A stretch of DNA of 6,471 nt from Anaerolineae bacterium. GTDB lineage: Bacteria; Chloroflexota; Anaerolineae; Aggregatilineales; Phototrophicaceae. Below the pieces are notes generated by a model, which worked only from the letters and a program-made list of their open reading frames with translations, made no database searches and was not told where the DNA came from. Made by a program: the position numbers and the translations under genes. Below, piece by piece: positions 1 to 6,471 of the stretch. The stretch is taken from contig JANQRM010000217.1 in NCBI GenBank assembly GCA_028284565.1, forward strand, positions 1 through 6,471, given 5' to 3'. Within the stretch, counting starts at the first letter, position 1; each line of letters starts with the position of its first letter.

Positions 1-1
1 G

Positions 2-1456
2 CTTCGTGTTCTCCGTAAAGCCTTTCCCTATTTGACGTGTGACCGCGATATTGACGGCAAGGATGAACGGGCGTGCTTGTTTTATGATATTAAGCTGTGC
101 AATGCGCCATGTATTGGGGTGGTTAATCAACAAGAGTATCGGGCGATGATTCAAGAATTGATGGATGTCCTCAGTGGGAAATCGGAAGCTGTTGAGAAAC
201 GTCTACAACAAGAGATGTTAGATGCTTCTGAAGCTCTGAATTTTGAGAAAGCCGCCGCCATCCGTGACCAACTGAAAGCGATTGACTTTATTACGCATCG
301 TCACAAAGCCGTGGGACGCAACCTCACAGACCATGATGTATTGGCACTTGCCCGTGAAGATAACTCTGCGGCTGTGCAGATTCTGTTTATCCGCAATGGG
401 AAGCTCATCGGCAGTGATTCGCGGATGTTGGATAACACCGAAGATGAGACGGATGCGACTATTTTGGAGCAGTTCATCAGCCAGTTTTATGCAGATACAG
501 ATGAAATACCGCGTGAACTGATTTTGCCGGAGGAAGTGGAAGAAGCCAAAATTTTAGAACGTTGGCTTTCGGATAAGCGACATAAGAGCAAAGTCTCGAT
601 TACCGTTCCGCAACGGGGGGATAAACGCAAACTCGTTGGCTTGGCGCAGGAGAATGCGACAGAAGGTTTGCGAATGATGCGCGCCCAATGGGAAGCGGAT
701 ACGACAAAACATGAAACCGCCTTATCTGAATTGCAAGAGGCACTCGAACTGCCCCGTATTCCTAACCGAATCGAATGTTATGACATCAGCACTACACAGG
801 GAACTGCTATTGTCGCCAGTCGGGTGATGTTTGTGCAGGGTGTCCCGCGCAAAAGTGAATATCGTCGCTTTAATATTCGCTCTGTGCAACACGATGGTTC
901 GGATGATTATCAGTCGATGCGTGAAGCACTGACTCGCCGATTCATGCGCTGGAAAGATGCGGTAGAGAATGAACAATCCCTCACGCCGGATGGTAAAGAC
1001 CGTGATGAAACATGGCGATTATTGCCCGATTTGTTGATGGTCGATGGCGGGAAAGGGCAACTGAATGTAGCGAAAGAAGTATTAGACGAATTCGACTTGA
1101 GTGGTCGTGTTCCGTTGGCTTCACTTGCCAAGCAATTTGAAGAAATTTTTTTGCCCAACCGTCCCGAATCCATTATCCTACCGCGTCGGAGTGAAGCCCT
1201 CTATCTCGTCCAACGCATTCGGGATGAAGCGCACCGTTTCGCCATCACCAGCCACCGCAAACGTCGCACCAAAATGGGAATGGTCAGCCGCTTGGAGACG
1301 ATACCGGGGGTGGGTCCAACGAAGCGCAAAGCCCTGCTCAAGCACTTTGATAATTCAATTGATGCCATCAAAAACGCTTCGATCGAAGAACTCTCACAAG
1401 TAAGCGGAATCAATCATGGTCTGGCAGAGACCATCAAAGCGGGCTTGGATGCGTAA
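2..1456 (+). CDS. uvrC: UvrABC system protein C (excinuclease ABC subunit C), 5'-truncated by window edge
   Basis: UvrC is the cytoplasmic nuclease of nucleotide excision repair; with UvrB bound at a lesion it cuts the damaged strand on both sides. The frame is open from base 2, and the residues before the TTG at 32 (LRVLRKAFPY) match the UvrC segment that leads into the Cys-rich region, so TTG 32 is internal and not a start. Visible are 484 residues, numbered from base 2. Four cysteines at 13, 25, 33 and 37 have the same spacing as the [4Fe-4S] cysteines of E. coli UvrC. A UVR domain that pairs with UvrB lies at about 62-96. The RNase H-like 5'-incision domain has ECYDIS (Asp 261), DGGKGQL (Asp 348) and RDEAH (His 411) as the catalytic triad. 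A tandem helix-hairpin-helix tail runs from about 431 (IPGVGPTKRK, then VSGINHGLAETI). The GIY-YIG 3'-incision domain, roughly 150 residues, is outside the window. All visible domains look intact. Confidence 0.97.
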   Translation, partial: LRVLRKAFPYLTCDRDIDGKDERACLFYDIKLCNAPCIGVVNQQEYRAMIQELMDVLSGKSEAVEKRLQQEMLDASEALNFEKAAAIRDQLKAIDFITHRHKAVGRNLTDHDVLALAREDNSAAVQILFIRNGKLIGSDSRMLDNTEDETDATILEQFISQFYADTDEIPRELILPEEVEEAKILERWLSDKRHKSKVSITVPQRGDKRKLVGLAQENATEGLRMMRAQWEADTTKHETALSELQEALELPRIPNRIECYDISTTQGTAIVASRVMFVQGVPRKSEYRRFNIRSVQHDGSDDYQSMREALTRRFMRWKDAVENEQSLTPDGKDRDETWRLLPDLLMVDGGKGQLNVAKEVLDEFDLSGRVPLASLAKQFEEIFLPNRPESIILPRRSEALYLVQRIRDEAHRFAITSHRKRRTKMGMVSRLETIPGVGPTKRKALLKHFDNSIDAIKNASIEELSQVSGINHGLAETIKAGLDA

Positions 1457-1529
1457 TCTGACCTAAATTGACCCTTTAAGAACTATTCTATTTGGTTATG
1501 ATACCTCTTATCTAAAGAAAGGTATCCTT
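1457..1529 (+). other. uvrC-peptidase intergenic gap, possible weak promoter
   Basis: This 73-base AT-rich spacer has no clear stem-loop followed by a T run, so uvrC may read through into the next gene. A TATGAT at 1497-1502 resembles a -10 box and would place transcription start near 1509, about 20 bases before the TTG start. The only good -35 match, TTGACC at 1468-1473, is 23 bases away, too far for a standard sigma-70 promoter. Promoter function is therefore only a weak possibility. Confidence 0.3.
1517..1522 (+). promoter_or_regulatory. Ribosome binding site for the P1 peptidase (GAAAGG)
   Basis: GAAAGG lies 7 bases before TTG 1530 and decides that start. The reading frame has a TAA at 1464-1466, and no in-frame ATG, GTG or TTG lies between it and 1530. 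The conserved family N-terminal region begins within 25 residues after it. Confidence 0.65.
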
Positions 1530-2573
1530 TTGCCACGCTTCCATGACCTCGTATCCATTCCCTTTCATCTGCCGACTGGCACGCACAATGCCATTACGGA
1601 TGTTGATGGAGTTCGTGTTGGACATACGACGCTCATCGAAGGGGAGGACATTCGCACGGGTTGTACGGCGATACTGCCACATGGGGATAACGTCTATCAA
1701 CAGAAGGTGCTGGCATCGGTCTTCACGATAAATGGTTATGGTAAAGCAATGGGCTTTGAGCAAGTCCGTGACCTCGGCACAATCGAAACACCGATTTTGC
1801 TGACAAATACGCTCAATGTTGGGAAAGTTGCCGATGCAGTCGTGAGTTATTCGATCCACCATAATCCTGAAATTGGCAAAACCGTCGGCACAGTCAATCC
1901 CGTAGTCGATGAATGCAACGATGGCTACTTGAATGATATTCAACGGCGCGTTGTGAATGAGGAACACGTTTTTCATGCGATTGAATCGGCATCTTCCGGT
2001 ACAGTAGCAGAAGGCAATGTCGGTGCAGGGACAGGGACGGTATGCTATGGATTCAAAGGGGGAATCGGCACAGCCTCTCGTGTGGTACTGGATGGAGAAT
2101 TCACTGTCGGGACATTGGTTCAGACGAACTTCGGTACAAAACCTGAATTACGGATTTTAGGTGTGCCGATTGGACAACAACTTGCACATGAGCATCAACC
2201 TAAAACAGGCGACGGCTCGATTGTGATGGTGATTGCAACCGATGCACCGCTAACGACTCGCCAACTGCACCGACTGACAAAACGCACACCTTTTGGTTTG
2301 GCACGGACAGGGACAGTGTGTCATCATGGGAGTGGGGACTTTGTAATTGCATTTTCGACAGCGAACCGTATCCCGAATCATTCATCTACATTGATACAGA
2401 CGATCGACATGGTGAATGAAGAAAAAGTGATGAATGACCTCTTTCGCGCTGTTGTTGAAACGATTGAAGAGTCGGTATATAACGCGCTGGTCTCTGCCGA
2501 AACACTTGAGGGACGTGATAGACATATTCTCCACGCGCTTCCTCATGACAAAATCAGACAGCTGAGGATCTAA
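1530..2573 (+). CDS. P1/DmpA-family self-processing aminopeptidase (peptidase family S58)
   Basis: This is a 347-residue member of the DmpA/BapA group, Ntn-hydrolase-like enzymes that cleave themselves into two chains and then remove N-terminal residues from small peptides, amides or beta-peptides. Seen in the sequence: NAITDVDGVRVGHTT near the N-terminus, the family stretch NGYGKAMGFEQVRDLGTIET, TNTLNVGKVADAV, the NDGYLNDI segment, GNVGAGTG at 162-169 and FKGGIGTASR just after. The self-cleavage site is GDGSIVMVIATDAP. It predicts a break between Gly 229 and Ser 230, with Ser 230 becoming the nucleophile of a 118-residue second chain. Ser 268 (in HHGSGDF) sits 38 residues after it, the same distance as the Ser250-Ser288 pair of BapA; Asp 270 takes the place of BapA Glu290. 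No signal peptide or membrane segment is seen, so it is probably cytoplasmic. It starts with TTG and ends 1 base before the ABC transporter start. The family is sure; the substrate cannot be told. Confidence 0.93.
   Translation: MPRFHDLVSIPFHLPTGTHNAITDVDGVRVGHTTLIEGEDIRTGCTAILPHGDNVYQQKVLASVFTINGYGKAMGFEQVRDLGTIETPILLTNTLNVGKVADAVVSYSIHHNPEIGKTVGTVNPVVDECNDGYLNDIQRRVVNEEHVFHAIESASSGTVAEGNVGAGTGTVCYGFKGGIGTASRVVLDGEFTVGTLVQTNFGTKPELRILGVPIGQQLAHEHQPKTGDGSIVMVIATDAPLTTRQLHRLTKRTPFGLARTGTVCHHGSGDFVIAFSTANRIPNHSSTLIQTIDMVNEEKVMNDLFRAVVETIEESVYNALVSAETLEGRDRHILHALPHDKIRQLRI
2564..2568 (+). promoter_or_regulatory. Ribosome binding site for the ABC exporter (GAGGA)
   Basis: GAGGA lies inside the last codons of the peptidase gene, 6 bases before TTG 2575. 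An in-frame TGA at 2563-2565 leaves no canonical start between it and TTG 2575. The site's place within the upstream gene suggests translational coupling. Confidence 0.6.
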
Positions 2574-2574
2574 T

Positions 2575-4311
2575 TTGAACGCTCGTGTCAAGAAATTCTT
2601 TTCCTATTATCGACCTTATCTGCGCTTGCTTTGTGCGGATTTAGCATGTGCGTTTGTTGTCTCCGCCATTGCCTTGATTTTGCCCCTTTGTGCCAGATAT
2701 ATCACCCAAAATATTTTAGAAGACAATGCCCCGAATGCGCTTGAGCAGATTATGGTAATGGGGGCATTTATGCTGGGGTTGGTGATTATTCATACGCTCT
2801 GCAATATGTTTATAGATTATCAGGGGCATGTGATGGGCGCGAAGATGGAAAGCGACATGCGCCTTGAGTTGTTTGAGCATTATCAAAAGCTCTCCTTTGG
2901 CTTCTACGACGAACATAAAACTGGGCAACTGATGTCCCGTATTACGAATGACTTGTTCTGGCTGTCGGAACTCTTCCATCATGGACCCGAAGAAGTCTCG
3001 ATTGCGACGCTGAAGCTCATTGGGACCTTCATTATCTTACTGCTGGTCAATGTGCAATTGGCACTGGTTCTATTTTTCTTCATGCCCTTTATGGGGCTGT
3101 ATGCGTTTTACCTGAATAAGCGCATGAACCGCGCCCTCAAGAATGCCAAGGCACGTATTGGGGATATTAATGCACAGGTTGAGGATACACTGGCGGGTAT
3201 TCGTGTGGTGCAGTCCTTTGCCAATGAATCGTTTGAGCAAGAGAAGTTTGCTCACCAAAATACACGCTTTGTCGATAGTCGGCGCGAAGATTATCTCAGT
3301 TCCGCGTACTATTATGGTGGGATGATGGCGTTCACCCAACTCTTTACCATTGCTGTGATTGTTTTTGGCGGGGTTGGGATCGTGAACGGTGGCTTGGACT
3401 TAGCCGACCTCATCACCTTTCTGCTGTATGTGGGTATTTTGATTGAACCCATTCAGTTGTTCGTCAATTTCTCTCGCTTATTTCAGGAAGGCATCACGGG
3501 TTTCACGCGCTTTATGGAACTCTTGGATATCGAACCGGATATTCAAGATGCATCTGATGCGATTGAATTGATCAATGTGCGGGGTTCGGTGGCGTTTCGG
3601 AATGTAAGTTTCCATTATCGAGAAGGCTATGAGCATGTATTGAAAAATATTTCGCTCAATATCCAAGCCGGAGAATACATTGCCTTAGTTGGGGCATCGG
3701 GTATCGGCAAGACGACGCTGTGTTCACTTATCCCGCGTTTTTATGAAGTCGATGCGGGCGAAATCTTGATTGATGGCGTGAATATCCGCGACATCACCTT
3801 GCGTTCATTAAGACGGCATATTGGCATTGTCCATCAGGATGTTTATCTCTTTGCTGGCACAGTGGCGGATAACATACGCTATGGCAACATGGATGCCACA
3901 TTGGACGACATCATCTCTGCGGCGAAACGAGCCAACGCCCATGAGTTTATTATCAATTTGCCGAATGGCTACGATACGGATGTGGGGCAACGGGGTGTCA
4001 AATTATCGGGTGGACAAAAACAACGCTTGAGTATTGCACGTGTCCTCCTGAAAAACCCGTCGATTATCATTTTCGATGAAGCGACGAGTTCGCTGGACAA
4101 TGAAAGTGAGCGCGCGGTTCAAGAGTCGATGGAACGCTTATCTCAGAATCATACGATGTTGGTCATTGCACATCGCTTATCCACAGTACGCAATGCAGAA
4201 CGCATCGTGGTGCTGACAGAAAATGGTGTCGAAGAACAAGGCACACACGATGAACTCATTGCCTTGGATGGCTCCTATGCCAATTTGCATCACTTACAAT
4301 TAACGGGATAG
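2575..4311 (+). CDS. ABC-type exporter half-transporter (MsbA/MdlB-like, fused membrane and ATPase domains)
   Basis: This 578-residue protein has the standard layout of a type IV ABC exporter half-unit, which works as a dimer in the cytoplasmic membrane and pumps a hydrophobic molecule, drug, lipid or peptide outward. About six hydrophobic segments are seen, near residues 18-38, 58-78, 143-163, 164-185, 245-270 and 277-298, with the coupling-region stretch IGDINAQVEDTLAGIRVVQSFANE between the fourth and fifth. The ATPase domain starts near 335 and is complete: Walker A GASGIGKTT (373-381, Lys 379), Q-loop Gln 421, signature LSGGQKQR (477-484), Walker B IIIFDEATSSLD with Asp 501 and catalytic Glu 502, and H-loop His 533. 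There is no N-terminal peptidase domain, so it is not a bacteriocin-processing exporter. No second half-transporter follows, so a homodimer is likely, or a partner encoded elsewhere. The TTG start is set by the close GAGGA. The substrate is unknown. Confidence 0.95.
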   Translation: MNARVKKFFSYYRPYLRLLCADLACAFVVSAIALILPLCARYITQNILEDNAPNALEQIMVMGAFMLGLVIIHTLCNMFIDYQGHVMGAKMESDMRLELFEHYQKLSFGFYDEHKTGQLMSRITNDLFWLSELFHHGPEEVSIATLKLIGTFIILLLVNVQLALVLFFFMPFMGLYAFYLNKRMNRALKNAKARIGDINAQVEDTLAGIRVVQSFANESFEQEKFAHQNTRFVDSRREDYLSSAYYYGGMMAFTQLFTIAVIVFGGVGIVNGGLDLADLITFLLYVGILIEPIQLFVNFSRLFQEGITGFTRFMELLDIEPDIQDASDAIELINVRGSVAFRNVSFHYREGYEHVLKNISLNIQAGEYIALVGASGIGKTTLCSLIPRFYEVDAGEILIDGVNIRDITLRSLRRHIGIVHQDVYLFAGTVADNIRYGNMDATLDDIISAAKRANAHEFIINLPNGYDTDVGQRGVKLSGGQKQRLSIARVLLKNPSIIIFDEATSSLDNESERAVQESMERLSQNHTMLVIAHRLSTVRNAERIVVLTENGVEEQGTHDELIALDGSYANLHHLQLTG

Positions 4312-4317
4312 AGGAGG
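4312..4317 (+). promoter_or_regulatory. Strong ribosome binding site (AGGAGG) for the PNPOx-like gene
   Basis: A perfect AGGAGG begins right after the exporter stop codon and lies 7 bases before ATG 4325. It settles the start between two overlapping ATGs: the one at 4321 is in another frame that hits TGA after eight codons, so 4325 is the real start. Confidence 0.85.
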
Positions 4318-4324
4318 CTGATGA

Positions 4325-4777
4325 ATGCAGGTGCAATTGTACAGTGAAATCGAAGAACGCTTTATCGAGCAAGTCCATAACATTGTTTGGTGTAATGTGG
4401 CTACCATTGATACGAAAGACCGTCCCCGTTCACGCATCTTACATCCGATTTGGGTCGATGGGATCGGCTATGTCATCACGGGGCGCAACACACTCAAAGC
4501 TAAGCACATCGCGCACAATCCGCAGGTCTCATTGACTTATATGCAAGACCCGCTGAAACCGATTTATGTGAATTGCCTTGCCGAATGGGATGAGTCGCTA
4601 GAGCAGAAAAAGCTGATTTTCGACCTCTTTTGCAACACGCCTCCACCATTGGGTTGGGATGTCACCGTATTTGTCGATAGTCCCGACAATCCACAGATGG
4701 GCTTACTCAAGCTGACTCCATGGCGCATCGAATTGGCGGAGTTAGGTGGGGAGTCGGTTATCTGGAAAGCAGATTAA
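4325..4777 (+). CDS. Pyridoxamine 5'-phosphate oxidase-like flavin-fold (split-barrel) protein
   Basis: A 150-residue protein of the PNPOx-like split beta-barrel group, whose members bind FMN, F420 or sometimes heme and form homodimers in the cytoplasm. Supporting sequence: an N-terminal helix, then strands WCNVATIDTKDRPRSRI (22-38), VDGIGYVITGRN (44-55) and the typical cofactor-side stretch TLKAKHIAHNPQVSLTYM (56-73), followed by YVNCLAEW (81-88) and a closing LLKLTPWRIELAEL (127-140). The length fits the small stand-alone family, not true PdxH (about 200-plus residues), and the PdxH C-terminal substrate segment is absent. It should therefore not be called a vitamin B6 enzyme. It lies 13 bases after the exporter gene in the same operon. 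The reaction and cofactor cannot be decided from sequence by eye. Confidence 0.85.
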   Translation: MQVQLYSEIEERFIEQVHNIVWCNVATIDTKDRPRSRILHPIWVDGIGYVITGRNTLKAKHIAHNPQVSLTYMQDPLKPIYVNCLAEWDESLEQKKLIFDLFCNTPPPLGWDVTVFVDSPDNPQMGLLKLTPWRIELAELGGESVIWKAD

Positions 4778-4783
4778 AGATGT

Positions 4784-5863
4784 TTAGCGAGGTCGCCACT
4801 GCACGACGTTTTCAAAATATTCTGTGTGGGTAAGTCGCTGGATTTGTGTCATTTCTCGATTCGCAAGATACAAATTATGAGAATGGTCTTCATGATTACG
4901 TGCCATAAAAATGATTTGTCTTCCATCTGGCGACCAATCTGCACGATAAAGTTGATTCAGCGATGATAAAATCCCTTGTCCTACCTGATAAGTGTTGACC
5001 TCTCCCGTTTCAATGTCTACAAACCCGAATACTATAGATTGATGTGTTTTCATGTCTGCTCGAAACAGCAATTCCGTGCCATCAGGTGACCATTTGACAT
5101 TTGCAATTGAACCTATATCTTTGATTAACAAGCGAGTATCTCGTTCGTCTGGTGTGATAAGATGGAGTTCAAGTTCTGCTGTGGTTCGCTCATAATCAGA
5201 GTAAGCCAATACTGCTAACTGTAACCCATGCGGTGACCACTCAAGTTGACTTGCAAATTGTAAAGGAATTGATATTACAGTGGCTTCACCACCTTCCGAA
5301 GGCATCGAAAAAAGTTGTCCATTTTGAGTAAAAAGGATTTGTGATCCATCTGGTGATATGGCTAATCCACCTGAACGAGTATACAGATCGCTTAGCTGAC
5401 GAATACCTCCACCATTTGCTGATACATCAAATATTGCCCAAGAACGATCTTCCGAGCTTTCTTGCAAGGTGCGTCCCCAAAAGGTGATACGCTCGTTGTT
5501 TGGGAACCACTGTTCCACTTTCGGAATAATTTGTGTCGGATTGGTTAATATCTGATGGTTGTTGCCATCGGCATCCATCACGACAAGCGAACGTGAGATG
5601 CCACTACTATCGATCTGATTTGCAAGGATTTGATTGCCGTTACTTGACCAACTTGACGCGACGAAAACAGTGTTGGGTGGCGTGAGTCGGGTTTCTTCCC
5701 CGTTAGCGGAATTCAAAACAAAAATACCTGTATCGCCTTCATCGCTCAGGATACGATTAAAGAGAATTTGATTTGAGTCTTCCACGTTAGATTGTGTGGT
5801 CACGACTTGCACGAACATCAGGCTCATGAGCGTGAGGACTGCGATACCGCTTAGCTTGTTCAT
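4784..5863 (-). CDS. Secreted PD40/TolB-like beta-propeller protein
   Basis: A 359-residue protein that begins with a Sec-type signal peptide: MNK, a hydrophobic core LSGIAVLTLMSLMFVQVV, then a likely cut near TTQS (residues 22-26). No lipobox Cys is seen, so the protein is probably exported and free or surface-held by other means. The rest is a run of PD40 motifs (W/F-SPDG-xxLLF): starting at W72 (SSNGNQIL), F120 (PNNERITF), I169 (SPDGSQILF), W209 (SPHGLQLAV), W258 (SPDGTELLF) and W310 (SPDGRQIIF). It ends abruptly in WRPR at 356-359, which looks like a last motif that closes the ring. This predicts a six- or seven-blade propeller as in TolB's C-terminal domain, a protein- or ligand-binding scaffold with no catalytic motif visible. 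TolB's N-terminal domain is absent, so the tolB name is not used. The ATG overlaps the TGA of the upstream ureohydrolase-like gene as ATGA. No strong Shine-Dalgarno is seen, which fits translational coupling. Confidence 0.85.
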   Translation of the reverse strand: MNKLSGIAVLTLMSLMFVQVVTTQSNVEDSNQILFNRILSDEGDTGIFVLNSANGEETRLTPPNTVFVASSWSSNGNQILANQIDSSGISRSLVVMDADGNNHQILTNPTQIIPKVEQWFPNNERITFWGRTLQESSEDRSWAIFDVSANGGGIRQLSDLYTRSGGLAISPDGSQILFTQNGQLFSMPSEGGEATVISIPLQFASQLEWSPHGLQLAVLAYSDYERTTAELELHLITPDERDTRLLIKDIGSIANVKWSPDGTELLFRADMKTHQSIVFGFVDIETGEVNTYQVGQGILSSLNQLYRADWSPDGRQIIFMARNHEDHSHNLYLANREMTQIQRLTHTEYFENVVQWRPR

Positions 5864-6471
5864 TTCAGCGTCCGTACTAACTGTAACAGGGCAGAGCGTG
5901 CCTTATTTGAATGGGGGAGGGTGTCATTCCACAGGCTAAACAATATCCCGACGACGTTTTGTTGCTTTGTGATTTGCCCCAACACGTCTGCGGATTCTGC
6001 TAAGGAGGGTCCATTCGGTTCGGGGTAATTCATCGCGGGCATCTCGGCTGAATCAATCACGTCCGTATCAAAGTGGATATACAGTGGTTTTTGAGGGAAT
6101 GATGTCGATGCTAAATTACCTATTTGCTCAACGACTTGAATCTCGCTGTTGTACAATTGAACCGCTTCTTCCTCATCCAAATTGCGAACATCTGTAATCA
6201 CAATATCAGACTCTGCTATTGGCGATAAACTCATGCCATCCATTAAGTCTTGATTGCCTCGTCCAACCAACGCCGCGAGAGGCATCCCACCCAAAAAGCC
6301 ACTCGGTGAGGTTTCTGGTGTGTTGAAATCCCCATGAGCATCGAACCACAAAATTGCTGGCTGTTGCGCTTCAAGTCCCTTCATCATGCCGAGACAACTG
6401 GTGCAATCAGAGGCAAACACAAGCGGGGTTTTATCTGGATGAGATTGGATTGCCTCAGCTAAGGCGCGATT
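5860..6471 (-). CDS. Arginase/agmatinase-superfamily (ureohydrolase-like) protein, divergent, 5'-truncated by window edge
   Basis: The frame stays open to base 6471 with no stop, so the GTG at 6420 is probably internal; the 17 residues before it run NRALAEAIQSHPDKTPL. About 203 residues are visible of a family usually near 300, so the N-terminal third is missing. Numbered from GTG 6420, the metal motifs are DAHGD (27-31, in ILWFDAHGDFNT) and HFDTDVID (bases 6069-6061 encode Asp-Thr-Asp), both diagnostic of the di-manganese ureohydrolase fold. Three hallmark residues differ. The GGDHS loop is ASDCTS, putting Cys 6 where the first metal-binding His sits. The HG(Q/x)P proton-relay loop is LGGMPLA, with Gly for His. 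The late EVNP motif with the substrate Glu appears as LFSLWND. No signal peptide can be judged because the start is missing. The gene overlaps the propeller gene by 4 bases. Superfamily membership is solid; arginase or agmatinase activity is doubtful. Confidence 0.85.
   Translation of the reverse strand, partial: NRALAEAIQSHPDKTPLVFASDCTSCLGMMKGLEAQQPAILWFDAHGDFNTPETSPSGFLGGMPLAALVGRGNQDLMDGMSLSPIAESDIVITDVRNLDEEEAVQLYNSEIQVVEQIGNLASTSFPQKPLYIHFDTDVIDSAEMPAMNYPEPNGPSLAESADVLGQITKQQNVVGILFSLWNDTLPHSNKARSALLQLVRTLK

Noticed and set aside
32..1456. TTG at 32 as the true start of UvrC
   Set aside because: The frame continues to the window edge with conserved UvrC residues, so this Leu codon is internal.
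1468..1502. TTGACC and TATGAT as a sigma-70 promoter pair in front of the P1 peptidase
   Set aside because: The spacer is 23 bases, well beyond the usual 16-18, and no good -35 sits at the right distance from TATGAT.
1512..1976. Open frame of about 150 codons on the minus strand inside the P1 peptidase gene
   Set aside because: It lies antisense to a well-recognised enzyme, its translation resembles no family I know, and it has no start context of its own; it is a by-product of the codon use on the other strand.
2020..2325. Near-repeat of CAGGGACAGGGAC and GGACAGGGACAG, both encoding a TGTVC stretch in the P1 peptidase
   Set aside because: Short, imperfect and both within conserved protein motifs; best explained by codon choice for Gly-Thr runs, not a DNA repeat element.
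4325..4777. Calling the small flavin-fold protein PdxH (pyridoxine 5'-phosphate oxidase)
   Set aside because: It is too short and lacks the PdxH C-terminal substrate region; only the split-barrel superfamily can be supported.
4784..5863. Calling the propeller protein TolB
   Set aside because: The N-terminal TolB domain is missing and no tol/pal genes are nearby; only the PD40 repeats are shared.
5860..6420. GTG at 6420 as the start of the ureohydrolase-like protein
   Set aside because: It would fall just before the first metal loop and drop the N-terminal third of the fold; the frame is open through 6471.

Overview
The window looks like ordinary bacterial chromosome, with genes packed end to end and six protein-coding regions. 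Two are cut by the window edges. The organism cannot be named from this alone. Medium GC by eye, frequent TTG starts, a secreted PD40-type propeller and UvrC/DmpA/ABC proteins of this type would fit a member of the Chloroflexota (Anaerolineae-like). That is a low-confidence guess.

Layout. Bases 2-1456 (+) carry the C-terminal four fifths of UvrC, the nucleotide-excision-repair nuclease; its GIY-YIG domain lies upstream of the window. A 73-base gap follows, with no convincing terminator and only a weak promoter candidate. Next come three tightly packed plus-strand genes: a P1/DmpA-type self-cleaving aminopeptidase (1530-2573, TTG start), a complete ABC half-exporter (2575-4311, TTG start, 1 base after the previous stop) and a small PNPOx-like flavin-fold protein (4325-4777, behind a perfect AGGAGG). 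Their spacing says operon.

The last 1.7 kb runs on the minus strand and meets the plus-strand operon tail to tail with 6 bases between stop codons. Reading leftward from the window edge, it holds a 5'-truncated arginase-superfamily protein (6471-5860). This overlaps by 4 bases (ATGA) a secreted six-to-seven-motif PD40/TolB-like beta-propeller protein (5863-4784).

How they work together. UvrC is housekeeping. The peptidase, exporter and flavin-fold protein are probably co-expressed, but the sequence does not show a shared pathway. The minus-strand pair is translationally coupled. The most interesting point is that the ureohydrolase-like protein keeps the DAHGD and DTD metal motifs but lacks the first metal-binding His, the His at the proton-relay position and the substrate Glu of true arginases. 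Its substrate is therefore probably not arginine or agmatine. I found no RNA gene, CRISPR array, mobile element or clearly novel system.
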